A stretch of 64,000 nt of DNA from Kitasatospora sp. NA04385 (GCF_013364235.1 NZ_CP054919.1:2212810-2276809), one strand, 5' to 3'. Positions 1 through 8,651 are shown, counted from the stretch's first letter. Program-made: numbers and translations. The notes: a model not told the origin generated them from the sequence alone.

Positions 1-135
1 CTGCACGTGCACGTGAACACGGTGGTGCAGCGCCTGGACCGGGTGGAGGTGCTGCTGGGCCGGGACTGGAACCAGCCGGAGCGGGCGCTGGAACTCCAAC
101 TGGCCCTGCGGCTCCAGCTGTTGGCGGGGGGCTGA
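1..135 (+). CDS. PucR/CdaR-type transcriptional regulator, C-terminal fragment
   Basis: Only the last 44 codons and the stop are inside the window; the gene starts before base 1. The visible residues ([17 protein letters not shown], then a leucine-rich helix) match the C-terminal helix-turn-helix of PucR/CdaR-like regulators, which normally follows a GAF or GGDEF-like domain. Streptomycetes carry such a regulator directly before lipB, so the context fits. The effector and targets cannot be judged from this fragment. Confidence 0.75.
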   Translation: MHVHVNTVVQRLDRVEVLLGRDWNQPERALELQLALRLQLLAGG

Positions 136-211
136 GGCGGGGTTCCGGGTGCTCCGGCCGGTCGGCGTACAGTGGCGAGGTTGGGCTGGTCGGCCGGCTG
201 GGAGTGCTGTG

Positions 212-1012
212 GTGAGCGAGAACGTGCGGTTCGTGCGGATGGGGATCGGCGAGCGGACCGTCCCCTACCAGGAGGCATGGGCGGAGCAGCAGCGGCTGCA
301 CGCGCTGCGGGTCGCGGACGAGATCCCGGACACCGTGCTGCTGCTGGAGCACGACCCGGTGTACACGATGGGCAAGCGCACCAACCCGGAGGACCTGCCG
401 CTGGACGGCACCCCCGTGGTGGAGGTCAACCGGGGCGGCGAGATCACCTGGCACGGCCCCGGCCAGCTGGTCGGCTACCCGATCGTGAAGCTGCCGGACC
501 CGATCGACGTGGTGGCGTACGTGCGGCGGCTGGAGGAGGCGCTGATCCGGGCCTGCACCGAGTTCGGGGTGGGGACCACCCGGATCGAGGGCCGCAGCGG
601 GGTGTGGAAGCTGGGCGCGGAGATCCCCGGCGCGGTGGTCGACCCCGCGCAGGTGGTGGAGATCGGCAAGCTGACCCTGCGGATGGGCCTGCCGCTGGGC
701 ATCGACCCGCGGCTGGCCGGCCCCGAGTACGCGCCGTCCAACGCGGGCCAGCGCGGCGACGACCGCAAGCTGGCGGCGATCGGCGTGCGGGTGGCCCGCG
801 GCGTGACCATGCACGGCTTCGCGCTGAACTGCGACCCGGACATGACGTACTTCGACAAGATCGTCCCGTGCGGCATCCGGGACGCCGGGGTGGCCTCGCT
901 GAGCGGCGAGCTGGCCCGGCCGTTCCCGGTGGGGGCCGCGGTGGACGTGGTGGAACGGAAGCTGGCCGAGGTGTTCGCCGAGCTGCCCGAACCGGCGGTC
1001 GCGGGCGGCTGA
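212..1012 (+). CDS. lipB: Octanoyl-[ACP]:protein N-octanoyltransferase LipB
   Basis: LipB moves octanoate from acyl carrier protein to the lipoyl domains of 2-oxoacid dehydrogenases and GcvH, the first step of de novo lipoylation in the cytoplasm. The family motif [12 protein letters not shown] lies at about residues 74-85. The conserved lysine (DDRKLAAIG) and the catalytic cysteine in IVPCGI are present. An insert of about 40 residues precedes the lysine motif. I start at GTG 212 because GGGAG lies 7 bases upstream and the protein then begins just before the first conserved strand; an in-frame ATG at 149 has no ribosome site and encodes no family residues. Length 266 aa. lipA follows after 118 bases, so the two steps of the pathway are adjacent. 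Confidence 0.95.
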   Translation: MSENVRFVRMGIGERTVPYQEAWAEQQRLHALRVADEIPDTVLLLEHDPVYTMGKRTNPEDLPLDGTPVVEVNRGGEITWHGPGQLVGYPIVKLPDPIDVVAYVRRLEEALIRACTEFGVGTTRIEGRSGVWKLGAEIPGAVVDPAQVVEIGKLTLRMGLPLGIDPRLAGPEYAPSNAGQRGDDRKLAAIGVRVARGVTMHGFALNCDPDMTYFDKIVPCGIRDAGVASLSGELARPFPVGAAVDVVERKLAEVFAELPEPAVAGG

Positions 1013-1130
1013 CGGAATTCGTTGCGCCACGCCGGACGTTGCCTTTCGAAGGCAGGCCCGGGGCCGGGCGCAGGCCATCGAAGTGCAGGCGTACCCTGAG
1101 GGGTACCCCGTCTAGTTCTAGGAGTCGCAC

Positions 1131-2087
1131 GTGTCCGCTGTCGCACCCGACGGCAGGAAGCTCCTCCGGCTGGAGGTCCGCAACAGCGAGACCCCCATCG
1201 AGCGGAAGCCCGAGTGGATCAAGACCAGGGCGAAGATGGGGCCGGAGTACAACGCCCTGCAGTCCCTGGTGAAGAAGGAGGGGCTGCACACGGTCTGCCA
1301 GGAGGCCGGCTGTCCCAACATCTTCGAGTGCTGGGAGGACCGCGAGGCGACCTTCCTGATCGGCGGCGACCAGTGCACCCGCCGCTGCGACTTCTGCCAG
1401 ATCGACACCGGCAAGCCCGCCGAGTTCGACCGGGACGAGCCGCGCCGGGTCGCCGAGTCCATCGTCACGATGGACCTGAACTACGCCACCATCACCGGTG
1501 TCGCCCGTGACGACCTGGCGGACGGCGGCGCGTGGCTGTACGCCGAGACCGTCCGGCAGGTGCACGCGATGACCGCCGCCCGCGAGGCCGGGCGGACGGG
1601 CGTCGAGCTGCTGATCCCGGACTTCAACGCCGTCCCGGAGCAGCTGGCCGAGGTCTTCTCCTCCCGCCCCGAGGTGCTGGCGCACAACGTGGAGACGGTG
1701 CCGCGGATCTTCAAGCGGATCCGCCCCGCGTTCCGCTACGAGCGCTCGCTGGACGTGATCACCCAGGCCCGGGCGGCCGGGCTGGTCACCAAGTCCAACC
1801 TGATCCTGGGCATGGGCGAGACCCGCGAGGAGGTCAGCGAGGCGCTGTCCGACCTGGTGGACGCCGGCTGCGAGCTGATCACCATCACCCAGTACCTGCG
1901 GCCCTCGCTGCGCCACCACCCGGTGGAGCGCTGGGTGAAGCCGCAGGAGTTCGTCGAGCTCCAGCAGGAGGCCGAGGAACTGGGCTTCGCCGGGGTGATG
2001 TCCGGCCCGCTGGTCCGCTCCTCGTACCGGGCCGGGCGGCTGTACCGGCAGGCGCTGGAGCACCGCGAGCGGGCGGCCGCGGTCTGA
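1131..2087 (+). CDS. lipA: Lipoyl synthase LipA (radical SAM)
   Basis: LipA inserts two sulfur atoms into protein-bound octanoyl groups, completing lipoyl cofactor made by the upstream LipB. The protein is 318 aa. The auxiliary 4Fe-4S cluster ligands are Cys56, Cys61 and Cys67, and the radical-SAM cluster is Cys82-x3-Cys86-x2-Cys89. The C-terminal RSSYRAG, whose serine binds the auxiliary cluster, is intact. The start is GTG 1131 with AGGAG 6 bases upstream. The 118-base gap before it holds small inverted repeats (arms TGCCTT/AAGGCA around 1040-1054 and GGGGTACCCC near 1100), so lipA may have its own promoter. Confidence 0.97.
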   Translation: MSAVAPDGRKLLRLEVRNSETPIERKPEWIKTRAKMGPEYNALQSLVKKEGLHTVCQEAGCPNIFECWEDREATFLIGGDQCTRRCDFCQIDTGKPAEFDRDEPRRVAESIVTMDLNYATITGVARDDLADGGAWLYAETVRQVHAMTAAREAGRTGVELLIPDFNAVPEQLAEVFSSRPEVLAHNVETVPRIFKRIRPAFRYERSLDVITQARAAGLVTKSNLILGMGETREEVSEALSDLVDAGCELITITQYLRPSLRHHPVERWVKPQEFVELQQEAEELGFAGVMSGPLVRSSYRAGRLYRQALEHRERAAAV

Positions 2088-2118
2088 AACCGCGGCGGCC
2101 GCCGCCGTCGTCCCCACC

Positions 2119-2148
2119 GAGGGGCGGACCCGTCCGGGCCCGCCCCTC
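2119..2148. terminator. Hairpin after lipA
   Basis: Arms GAGGGGCGG (2119-2127) and CCGCCCCTC (2140-2148) form a 9-bp perfect stem with a 12-base loop, 32 bases after the lipA stop. There is no T-run, which is usual for high-GC actinomycetes. A strand-biased stretch of repeated GGGCCTTGGGG-like units follows at about 2172-2255. Confidence 0.45.
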
Positions 2149-2356
2149 CGGTACGTCCGGGGGCGGCCTGGCAGCCTTGGGGGCCTTGAGGGCCTTGGGG
2201 GGGCTGGCGGGCCTTGGGGGGCCTTGGCGGGCTGGCGGGCCTTGGGGCCGTCCGGACGAATCGCCGACGTTTCACGTGGCATTGACGGCCGGGTCACCGT
2301 ACGGTAACGGGCGTCCGGGATGCTGGAGCGGTACCCGGGTCGAGGAGTGGGTGTTG

Positions 2357-2509
2357 ATGCGTACCGGAATCCGGACCGCGCTGCGGCGGGCCGAGCAGTT
2401 GCTGTTGATCCGCGGCGCGCGCCGCAACGCGTGGGCGGCGGTGTGCGAGAACCGGCGGCTGGCGGGCGAACGCGAGCAGGCCGTGGGGGTGTTCGGGCGC
2501 AGCGCCTGA
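2357..2509 (+). CDS. Small conserved basic protein of the lipA-glnA region
   Basis: A 50-codon gene for an Arg- and Ala-rich basic protein starting MRTGIRTALRRAEQLLLIRG. GAGGAG at 2342-2347 is 9 bases before ATG 2357; a GTG at 2351 is too close to the ribosome site. It has no signal peptide or membrane segment and is predicted to form one or two amphipathic helices. A small uncharacterised gene stands at this place between lipA and the DUF4191 gene in Streptomyces, which supports it as real. Function unknown. Confidence 0.7.
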   Translation: MRTGIRTALRRAEQLLLIRGARRNAWAAVCENRRLAGEREQAVGVFGRSA

Positions 2510-2618
2510 ACCCCTGGTGGGGACCGGGGCCGCGGCGGGGTCCGCTCAGGGGAAGACCAGGGTCACGAACCGGCACCGCCTTGGATGATCGCGTGTGCCG
2601 CCACGTACCATGAGCGGT

Positions 2619-3305
2619 ATGGCGAGGCAAAAATCCGATACCCCTGGGCGGCTCGCACAGATCCGCCAGGCATATGTCATGACCAAGCAGGTCGACACCA
2701 AGATCGGCCTGATCATCGCCGGCGTCGGCCTGCTGACCTTCGGCGTGTTCCTCGCCATCGGCTTCGCACTGGACCACCCGATCTACCTGGGCATCCTCGG
2801 TTTCGTGGTGGCGGTGCTGGCGGTCGCGATCGTGTTCGGCCGGCGGGCCGAGCGGGCCGCGTTCGGGCAGATGGAGGGCCAGCCGGGCGCGGTCGCGGCG
2901 GTGCTGGGCAACATCCGGCGCGGCTGGAGCTCGAACCAGACCCCGGTGGCGGTCACCCGCAACCAGGACGCGGTCTACCGGGCGGTCGGCCGGGCCGGCA
3001 TCGCGCTGATCGGCGAGGGCAACCCGAACCGGGTCCGGCCGCTGCTGGCGTCCGAGAAGAAGAAGATGGCCCGGGTGGTCGGCGACATCCCGGTGCACGA
3101 CATCATGGTCGGCAACGGCGAGGGCGAGATCCCGCTCAAGAAGCTGCAGATCCACCTGATGCGCCTGCCCCGGGCGATCAGCGGCGCCCAGGTCACCGAG
3201 ACCAACGACCGGCTGCGCGCGCTCGGCGACCTGCTCTCCAAGGCGCCGATCCCCAAGGGCCCGATGCCGAAGGGCGCCCGGATGCCCAAGGGCGGCATGC
3301 GCTGA
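2619..3305 (+). CDS. DUF4191 family integral membrane protein
   Basis: A 228-aa protein with two hydrophobic segments at about residues 28-50 and 53-73, followed by a long, charged cytoplasmic part ending in repeated Pro-Lys-Gly/Met-Pro-Lys turns. This is the layout of DUF4191 proteins, which are near-universal in streptomycetes next to lipA and glnA and have no assigned function. ATG 2619 (MARQKSD) is taken as the start because family members begin with a short basic MAR-type segment; ATG 2610 and GTG 2595 are possible. It faces the RDD gene, with a shared terminator between them. Confidence 0.85.
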   Translation: MARQKSDTPGRLAQIRQAYVMTKQVDTKIGLIIAGVGLLTFGVFLAIGFALDHPIYLGILGFVVAVLAVAIVFGRRAERAAFGQMEGQPGAVAAVLGNIRRGWSSNQTPVAVTRNQDAVYRAVGRAGIALIGEGNPNRVRPLLASEKKKMARVVGDIPVHDIMVGNGEGEIPLKKLQIHLMRLPRAISGAQVTETNDRLRALGDLLSKAPIPKGPMPKGARMPKGGMR

Positions 3306-3331
3306 CCGGCCCCACTCCCCCGTTCAACACC

Positions 3332-3374
3332 ACGGCCCCGCTCCCGAGGTTCCTCCCTCGGCGAGCGGGGCCGT
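3332..3374. terminator. Bidirectional terminator between DUF4191 and RDD genes
   Basis: Perfect 12-bp arms ACGGCCCCGCTC (3332-3343) and GAGCGGGGCCGT (3363-3374). The loop holds a second nested stem (CCGAGG/CCTCGG). It lies 27 bases after the DUF4191 stop and between convergent genes. Just after it the 16-mer GGGGCCGTTCGACGTT is repeated with an 18-base period (3367-3382 and 3385-3400). Confidence 0.7.
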
Positions 3375-3478
3375 TCGACGTTGCGGGGCCGTTCGACGTT
3401 CCCGGTTCTGCGTCTGCGGGGCCGGTGACTGCGGGGCCCGTGCCTGCGGGGTCGGCGTGCGCGGGCCGGGCCCGCGGA

Positions 3479-3946
3479 TCAGATCCGGACCTCGACGGTG
3501 CCGACGGCCTTGTCGTGCAGGCCGCGGGTGTCGCGGTCCCAGACGGCGGCCGGGACGATCAGGCACAGCAGCAGGGTGCGCAGCAGCACCTGCGGGATGC
3601 CGGCCCGGGTACCGTCCAGCCGGACCACCCGCAGGCCGAACAGACGCTTGCCGACGGTGGTGCCGGTGGTGGCCATGAGCAGCACCGTCACGACGTAGAA
3701 CAGCGGGGTGGTCCACAGGTTGGCGACGCCGCGGTCACCGTGCGCGATCAGGCCGTAGGCGACCAGGCTGACCAGCCAGCCGTCCACGAGCAGCGCGCCG
3801 ATCCGGCGGCCGGGGCCGGCCATCGAACCGGGGCCGGTCGGCGGGAGGCCGAGGCGCTCGCCGCGGTGGCCGAAGTCGGCGCCCATCTTCTCGGCGGCCG
3901 CCTTCGGGCCGTCGATCCACGATCCGAGTGCTTCTCTGGTGTCCAC
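3479..3946 (-). CDS. RDD family membrane protein
   Basis: A 155-aa protein. After a cytoplasmic N-terminus (MDTREALGSWIDGP) it has the RDD signature: the arginine of the first helix (GRRIGALLVDGWLVSLVAYGL) and a later segment TVGKRLFGLRVV. Three hydrophobic helices are visible at about residues 65-85, 95-112 and 125-145. RDD proteins are small membrane proteins, some implicated in cation or solute transport, but no substrate is assigned to this branch. Start ATG 3946. It stands in the conserved place between the DUF4191 gene and glnA. Confidence 0.85.
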   Translation of the reverse strand: MDTREALGSWIDGPKAAAEKMGADFGHRGERLGLPPTGPGSMAGPGRRIGALLVDGWLVSLVAYGLIAHGDRGVANLWTTPLFYVVTVLLMATTGTTVGKRLFGLRVVRLDGTRAGIPQVLLRTLLLCLIVPAAVWDRDTRGLHDKAVGTVEVRI

Positions 3947-4053
3947 GAATCCACCCTAACCGGGCTTACGGCCCGGGCCGGGGGCGGCCCCCGGGGGGCG
4001 GCGCGCCACGGGGGTTTCCCGTCGGGGTGAACCCGGTTCGCCCGACTGCCACG

Positions 4054-4069
4054 AATGGTCTAGACCTAT
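4054..4069. promoter_or_regulatory. DasR-type (dre) palindrome upstream of glnA
   Basis: AATGGTCTAGACCTAT contains the complete core TGGTCTAGACC (4056-4066) of the DasR responsive element, whose consensus is close to ACTGGTCTAGACCACT; I count 13 matches in 16. DasR is the GntR-family N-acetylglucosamine-sensing regulator of streptomycetes. The site is about 200 bases before the glnA start and 75 before the GlnR box, so it could bind glnA or act on the leftward RDD gene. It was found by eye. Confidence 0.6.
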
Positions 4070-4144
4070 GAATGAACAGTGGCGCGACGGGGAAGGGAGT
4101 TTGCCCGGAACCGTCCCGCTTTGCCAGCCGCTCGAACGGCCTGG

Positions 4145-4182
4145 TTAACATGTGGGAAACAAGCGAGTCACGAACCGGAAAC
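4145..4182 (+). promoter_or_regulatory. GlnR box and promoter region of glnA
   Basis: TTAAC (4145), GAAAC (4156), GTCAC (4167) and GAAAC (4178) are spaced by exactly six bases each. This is the gTnAc-n6-GaAAc double-site pattern bound by the OmpR-type nitrogen regulator GlnR in Streptomyces. TATCGT at 4193-4198 just downstream could be the -10 element. The stretch 3947-4269 holds no gene; it contains this box, the dre palindrome and the leader. Confidence 0.85.
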
Positions 4183-4269
4183 GGGCCGTTCCTATCGTGA
4201 GCCCCCTGCACCGGGGCTCCTGTCGTCCCTGACGGAGACTCAGACCGTGCACGCCGAGGAGGAGTACGG

Positions 4270-5682
4270 ATGTTCACCAACGCCGACGAGGTGAAGCAGT
4301 ACATCGCGGACAACGACGTCAAGTTCGTCGATGTCCGGTTCTGCGACCTGCCGGGCGTGCTGCAGCACTTCTCGGTCCCGGCCGCCACCTTCGACCCGTC
4401 CGAGACCCTGATGTTCGACGGCTCCTCGATCCGCGGCTTCCAGGCCATCCACGAGTCCGACATGGCCCTGGTGCCCGACCTGGCCACCGCCCGGCTGGAC
4501 CCGTTCCGCACCGAGAAGCACCTCAACATCAACTTCTTCATCCAGGACCCGATCACCGGCGAGGCCTACAGCCGCGACCCGCGCAACGTCGCCCGCAAGG
4601 CCGAGGCGTACCTGGCCTCCTCCGGCATCGCCGAGACCGCCTACTTCGGGCCCGAGGCCGAGTTCTACGTCTTCGACTCGGTGCGCTTCGAGACCTCCGC
4701 GAACGCCTCCTACTACCACATCGACTCGGTCGCGGGCGCCTGGAACAGCGGCTCCGCCGAGGGCGACGCGCGCGGCTACAAGGTCAAGTACAAGGGCGGC
4801 TACTTCCCCGTCCCGCCGGTCGACCACTTCGCCGACCTGCGCGCCGAGATGTCCCTCGAACTCGCCAAGGCCGGGCTGGAGGTCGAGCGCCAGCACCACG
4901 AGGTGGGCACCGCCGGGCAGGCCGAGATCAACTACAAGTTCAACACCCTGCTGCACGCCGCCGACGACCTGATGCTGTTCAAGTACATCATCAAGAACGT
5001 CGCCTGGCGGGCCGGCAAGACCGCCACCTTCATGCCCAAGCCGATCTTCGGCGACAACGGCTCCGGCATGCACGTCCACCAGTCGCTGTGGACCGGCGGC
5101 TCCCCGCTCTTCTACGACGAGCAGGGCTACGCGGGCCTGTCCGACACCGCCCGCTACTACATCGGCGGCATCCTCAAGCACGCCCCCTCGCTGCTGGCCT
5201 TCACCAACCCCTCGGTGAACTCCTACCACCGCCTGGTGCCCGGCTTCGAGGCCCCGGTCAACCTGGTCTACTCGCAGCGCAACCGCTCGGCCGCGATCCG
5301 CATCCCGATCACCGGCTCCAACGCCAAGGCCAAGCGCATCGAGTTCCGCGCCCCCGACCCGGCCTCCAACCCCTACCTGGCCTTCTCCGCCATGCTGATG
5401 GCCGGCCTCGACGGCATCAAGAACAAGATCGAGCCGCTGGAGCCCGTCGACAAGGACCTCTACGAGCTCGCCCCCGACGAGCACGCCGCCGTCCCCCAGG
5501 TCCCCGCCTCCCTCGGCGCCGTCCTCGACGCCCTGGAGGCCGACCACGAGTACCTGCTGGCCGGCGGCGTCTTCACCGCCGACCTGATCGAGACCTGGAT
5601 CGACTACAAGCGCACCCACGAGATCGCCCCGATCGCCCTGCGCCCGCACCCGCACGAGTTCGAGCTCTACTACGACCTGTAG
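4270..5682 (+). CDS. glnA: Glutamine synthetase type I (GSI-beta)
   Basis: GlnA makes glutamine from glutamate, ammonia and ATP in the cytoplasm as a dodecamer. The 470-aa protein has the standard GSI blocks: [19 protein letters not shown], the ATP-site region [18 protein letters not shown] and NRSAAIRIP. Tyr398 in DKDLYELAP is the adenylylation site, so activity is probably tuned by GlnE as in other streptomycetes. Start ATG 4270 follows GAGGAGGAG. Transcription should answer to GlnR through the box at 4145-4182, as should the amtB-glnK operon at the other end of the window. Confidence 0.98.
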   Translation: MFTNADEVKQYIADNDVKFVDVRFCDLPGVLQHFSVPAATFDPSETLMFDGSSIRGFQAIHESDMALVPDLATARLDPFRTEKHLNINFFIQDPITGEAYSRDPRNVARKAEAYLASSGIAETAYFGPEAEFYVFDSVRFETSANASYYHIDSVAGAWNSGSAEGDARGYKVKYKGGYFPVPPVDHFADLRAEMSLELAKAGLEVERQHHEVGTAGQAEINYKFNTLLHAADDLMLFKYIIKNVAWRAGKTATFMPKPIFGDNGSGMHVHQSLWTGGSPLFYDEQGYAGLSDTARYYIGGILKHAPSLLAFTNPSVNSYHRLVPGFEAPVNLVYSQRNRSAAIRIPITGSNAKAKRIEFRAPDPASNPYLAFSAMLMAGLDGIKNKIEPLEPVDKDLYELAPDEHAAVPQVPASLGAVLDALEADHEYLLAGGVFTADLIETWIDYKRTHEIAPIALRPHPHEFELYYDL

Positions 5683-5707
5683 GCCCGCCGGTCCTGGTTG
5701 TACGCGG

Positions 5708-5740
5708 AGGCCGCCGTTCCCGGGGTCGGGGCGGCGGCCT
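5708..5740. terminator. Convergent terminator after glnA
   Basis: Arms AGGCCGCCG (5708-5716) and CGGCGGCCT (5732-5740) with a 15-base loop, lying between the glnA stop and the convergent toxin-like gene, whose stop is at 5755. Confidence 0.55.
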
Positions 5741-5754
5741 TCGGGGTGGGGTGG

Positions 5755-6876
5755 TCAGGTCGGGGAGGTGAGGGGGCCGGTGGAGCCGGTGACGTCGAAG
5801 TCGCGGGCCTGGCCGGTGGTGTTGAGGTGGGCGATGTCGGCCTGTTCGAGGTTGACGAATCTGGTCTGGTGCAGGTTGCTGCGGTGTTCGCTGGGGACGC
5901 CCCAGTCGTAGCGCTTGCGGACTTCGACCTGGTAGTCGATGGTGCCGCCGTGCTTCCGGCCGACCAGCCGGTACTGGAAGTGGTTGAGGCCGAAGTACCA
6001 GTTGGCCGCGCGCGGGTCCTTGGCGGCGTCCGGCTCCGAGGACTTCCACTCGGTGCTGATCGGGCCGTCCGGGTGCTTGCGGAGTTCGTCGAGGGTGAGG
6101 TCGACGTCCTTGCCGAAGGTGCTGGGCATGTCCTTCAGCATCTTGGCCGGGTCGACCTGGTACGGGGTGCCGCTGGCGCCGAGCCAGTGCTTGAGCAGGT
6201 CGGCGGCGTCCGGGTAGCCGTTCTTGTGGCGCAGCCACTCCTCGGCGGCCTTGAGCGTCAGTTCGGTCTTGCGGTCGCCGAGGTCGGGGCCGACGCCGCG
6301 GAAGTCGCGGTCCTCGGTCTCGAAGTTGTCCTCGGTGCCGAAGGCCACCTTCAGGCCGTCGGCGAACCACCGGTCGCTCTTCCGGGCCTCCTGCAGGAGC
6401 TGCTGGGCCTCGGCCTGGATCGCGGAGACCTCGCGCAGCCGGTCGTTCAGGCGCGCGTTCTCCGCCGCGTCGGGGTGGGGGTCGGCCGGTCGCGGGTCCG
6501 TCGAGTCCACCGAGCCGTCCGGCCCGATGGCCGTCTGGAGTTCGGCGGCCCGGGCCCGGAGCTCCCTGGCCCGGTCGGAGAGGGCCCGGAGCCCCCGGAA
6601 GCCTTCCTCGCCGCCGCCGGCCATCTTGCCCGCGAACTCGACCAGCCCCGCGACCTCCTTGCCCACCGCCCCCAGGTCGACGGAGACCCGGCCGCAGTGG
6701 CCGCGCGCGGCGTCCGCGTCCTTGCCGGTCCACTCGCCGGACCTGAGCGGGACGTTGACGCCCGCCTCGAAGTCCTGGTCGACCGCGGTGAGTTCGGCCA
6801 GCACCCGCGTCCACGCGTCCAGGAACCGGTCCAGGCAGCCCGCGTCGAACCGGGCCAACGTGTCGAAGTCCACCAT
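5755..6876 (-). CDS. WXG100-domain protein with large C-terminal domain, putative secreted toxin
   Basis: A 373-aa protein without a classical signal peptide. Residues 1-110 are helical with a WTG turn (SGEWTGKDADAARGH), the fold and motif of WXG100/ESX substrates of type VII secretion. A coiled-coil-like stretch follows (about 110-190). The last 180 residues are globular and charged, with aromatic-rich segments (NWYFGLNHFQYRLVG, then a tyrosine-rich strand and RYDWG). I recall similar C-termini in other actinobacterial proteins but no named toxin fold. Start ATG 6876 has GGGGGAGA 7 bases upstream. It follows the small WXG100 gene by 31 bases, so both are probably one transcript. I see no clear immunity gene beside it. 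Confidence 0.6.
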   Translation of the reverse strand: MVDFDTLARFDAGCLDRFLDAWTRVLAELTAVDQDFEAGVNVPLRSGEWTGKDADAARGHCGRVSVDLGAVGKEVAGLVEFAGKMAGGGEEGFRGLRALSDRARELRARAAELQTAIGPDGSVDSTDPRPADPHPDAAENARLNDRLREVSAIQAEAQQLLQEARKSDRWFADGLKVAFGTEDNFETEDRDFRGVGPDLGDRKTELTLKAAEEWLRHKNGYPDAADLLKHWLGASGTPYQVDPAKMLKDMPSTFGKDVDLTLDELRKHPDGPISTEWKSSEPDAAKDPRAANWYFGLNHFQYRLVGRKHGGTIDYQVEVRKRYDWGVPSEHRSNLHQTRFVNLEQADIAHLNTTGQARDFDVTGSTGPLTSPT

Positions 6877-6907
6877 GTACGGCTCTCCCCCGTCGGATCG
6901 CGTCGTG

Positions 6908-7207
6908 TCAGTTGAACAGGCCGTGGAAGAAGTCCCTGATCCCGTGCTCGTGGTGGTCCCAGTTCCCGGCGGTGTCACGGAACTTGTCGCCCACCTCGGA
7001 GGTCCGCCGCTCCACCAGCTCGCTCAGCGCCCGCCACCGGTCGGCGAGTTGGTCCAGGCTGCCGCGGAACTCCCAGCCCTGGGACGCCGATTCGAGCGCG
7101 TCGCAGGCCGCCAGGCCCGGGGAGCGCTGCGCGGTCCACCGCTCGGTCAGCCGGTCGCAGTCGCCGCCCCGCTGCCGGAGCCAGTCGGGGGTCACCGAAA
7201 CGGTCAT
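6908..7207 (-). CDS. Small WXG100-like (ESAT-6 type) protein
   Basis: A 99-aa helical protein starting MTVSVTPDWLRQRGGDC. It has a W-x-F/G turn (SQGWEFRGSLDQLADRW) between two predicted helices, as in WXG100 secretion partners. It lies directly before the larger WXG-domain protein and is likely its secretion partner or chaperone. ATG 7207 is preceded by AGGAG at 8 bases; the reading frame extends upstream to 7297 without a second ribosome site. I have not seen type VII ATPase (EccC) genes in this window. Confidence 0.65.
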   Translation of the reverse strand: MTVSVTPDWLRQRGGDCDRLTERWTAQRSPGLAACDALESASQGWEFRGSLDQLADRWRALSELVERRTSEVGDKFRDTAGNWDHHEHGIRDFFHGLFN

Positions 7208-7341
7208 GGGGTCGCTCCTGGGTCGGATCCGCTGCCCGCGCCGGACGTCCGGCGGGTGGGGTCGAGACTCCCAGGCGCCGGTCCGGTGCCGCGTCAACCG
7301 GGGGTTTGAACCCGGCCCCGCCGAAACCCCCGGAACTGCGA

Positions 7342-7403
7342 CTTCCGCGGTACCCGGACTACCGCGGAAGGCTGTTGGAAGGCGTCCGCGCGAGGCGTAG
7401 GCT
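7342..7403 (+). promoter_or_regulatory. Leaderless promoter with operator for the histidine kinase operon
   Basis: A perfect 11-bp inverted repeat, CTTCCGCGGTA (7342-7352) and TACCGCGGAAG (7360-7370), stands just before a TTGGAA -35 (7375-7380). After a 17-base spacer comes TAGGCT as -10 (7398-7403). The kinase ATG begins 7 bases after the -10, so the transcript should start at the start codon. The repeat is well placed as a binding site of the cognate NarL-type regulator. Confidence 0.6.
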
Positions 7404-7409
7404 GCGCCG

Positions 7410-8651
7410 ATGCGAACGGGAGAGGGGCTGCTCGGCCGACTGGCGGAGGGCGGGCGCCGGCCGCTGGTGGTGGACTCGTCGCTCGCGGCGCTCTACGCGG
7501 CGGGCAGCCTGGTCCTCGGCCAGGAGACGCCGGCCGCCCCCTGGCAGCCGATGGACGCGCTCGGCCGGGTGCTGATCCTGCTGGTGAGCGCGGCGCTGAC
7601 GGTGCGGCGGGTCGCCCCGGTGCCGGTGCTGGCGGCGGTGATCGCGCTGTGGCTCGGCTACATCGGCTGCGGCTACTGGCCGGTGGTCAACTCCCCCGCC
7701 GTGCTGCTGGCGCTGTACACCGTCGCCGCCGCGCACCGGACCCGGACCGCCGCGGTGTGCGCGGCGGCGGTCGGCGTGACCTGGGTGGTGGCCGGGCTGC
7801 TGGGCGGGCGGTACACCCCGCTCCCGGCGGTGGCCGTGCAGGCGGTGGCCTTCCCCGGGGTGGTCGCCTTCCTCGGACGGGGCGCCGGGGTCTCCGCCGA
7901 GCGCAGCCGCCGGCTGGCGGTGCTGACGGACCGGCTGCGGGCCGAGCAGGAGCTGCGGGCGGAGCGCGCGGTGACCGAGGAACGCGTCCGGATCGCACGG
8001 GAGTTGCACGACGTGGTGGCGCACCACATGTCGGTGGTCTCGCTGCAGGCGGGGATGGCGTCCTACGTGGTGGAGGTCGACCCGGTCACCGCGAAGGGCG
8101 CGCTGGAGGCGATCGCGACCACCAGCCGGGAGGCGCTGGAGGAGCTGCGGCGGCTGCTGGCCCTGCTGCGGGTGGGCCCGGAGGGAGAACCGGAGGGGGC
8201 CGGGGAGGCGGCCCCGTACGCGCCCGCCCCCGGGCTGGACCGGCTGGAGGAGCTGGTGCGGCGGGTCCGGGCGGCGGGCGTGCCGACCGAACTGCGCCGG
8301 GAGGGAACCCCGTTCCGGCTCCCGCCGGGGATGGACCTGTGCGCGTACCGGGTGGTCCAGGAGGCGCTGACCAACGTGCTGCGGCACGCCGGGCCCGCCG
8401 CCGCCGTGGTCCTGGTCCGCTACGCGGCGCGGACGCTGACGGTACGGATCACCGACGACGGCAACCGCTCCGCCCCGGCTGACTCGCCGTCAACCGGCGG
8501 ACACGGCTTGATCGGTATGCATGAGCGCGCCAAGATCTACCGGGGGACGGTGAGCGCCGGGCCCCGGGCCGGGGGCGGCTTCGAGGTGGAGCTGCGCCTG
8601 CCGGCCCCGCACGCCGCGGGTGGCGAGCCGGTCGGCCGCCCGCACCCGTAG
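7410..8651 (+). CDS. Two-component sensor histidine kinase (HisKA_3, NarL partner type)
   Basis: A 413-aa membrane kinase. Five or six hydrophobic segments occupy residues 20-165. After a coiled segment the HisKA_3 motif RIARELHDVVAHH follows with phospho-acceptor His200, then an HATPase_c domain with N box (VVQEALTNVLRHA) and G boxes (DDGNR, GGHGLIGMHERAK). The signal sensed is unknown; there is no large extracellular domain, so an intramembrane stress is plausible. There is no ribosome site before ATG 7410, which fits leaderless translation from the promoter just upstream. Its regulator follows after 45 bases. Confidence 0.9.
   Translation: MRTGEGLLGRLAEGGRRPLVVDSSLAALYAAGSLVLGQETPAAPWQPMDALGRVLILLVSAALTVRRVAPVPVLAAVIALWLGYIGCGYWPVVNSPAVLLALYTVAAAHRTRTAAVCAAAVGVTWVVAGLLGGRYTPLPAVAVQAVAFPGVVAFLGRGAGVSAERSRRLAVLTDRLRAEQELRAERAVTEERVRIARELHDVVAHHMSVVSLQAGMASYVVEVDPVTAKGALEAIATTSREALEELRRLLALLRVGPEGEPEGAGEAAPYAPAPGLDRLEELVRRVRAAGVPTELRREGTPFRLPPGMDLCAYRVVQEALTNVLRHAGPAAAVVLVRYAARTLTVRITDDGNRSAPADSPSTGGHGLIGMHERAKIYRGTVSAGPRAGGGFEVELRLPAPHAAGGEPVGRPHP

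Noticed and set aside
444..3155. 903-codon open frame on the minus strand
   Set aside because: It runs antisense across lipB, lipA and the DUF4191 gene and gives only Pro/Arg-rich low-complexity protein.
4240..5655. 471-codon frame antisense to glnA
   Set aside because: glnA is certain, and the antisense product is Val/Gly/Leu-rich without motifs.
7296..7330. T-arm-like GGTTCAAACC on the minus strand near 7300, suggesting a tRNA
   Set aside because: No acceptor stem, anticodon arm or CCA-compatible end could be built around it; it is a simple hairpin in an intergenic region.
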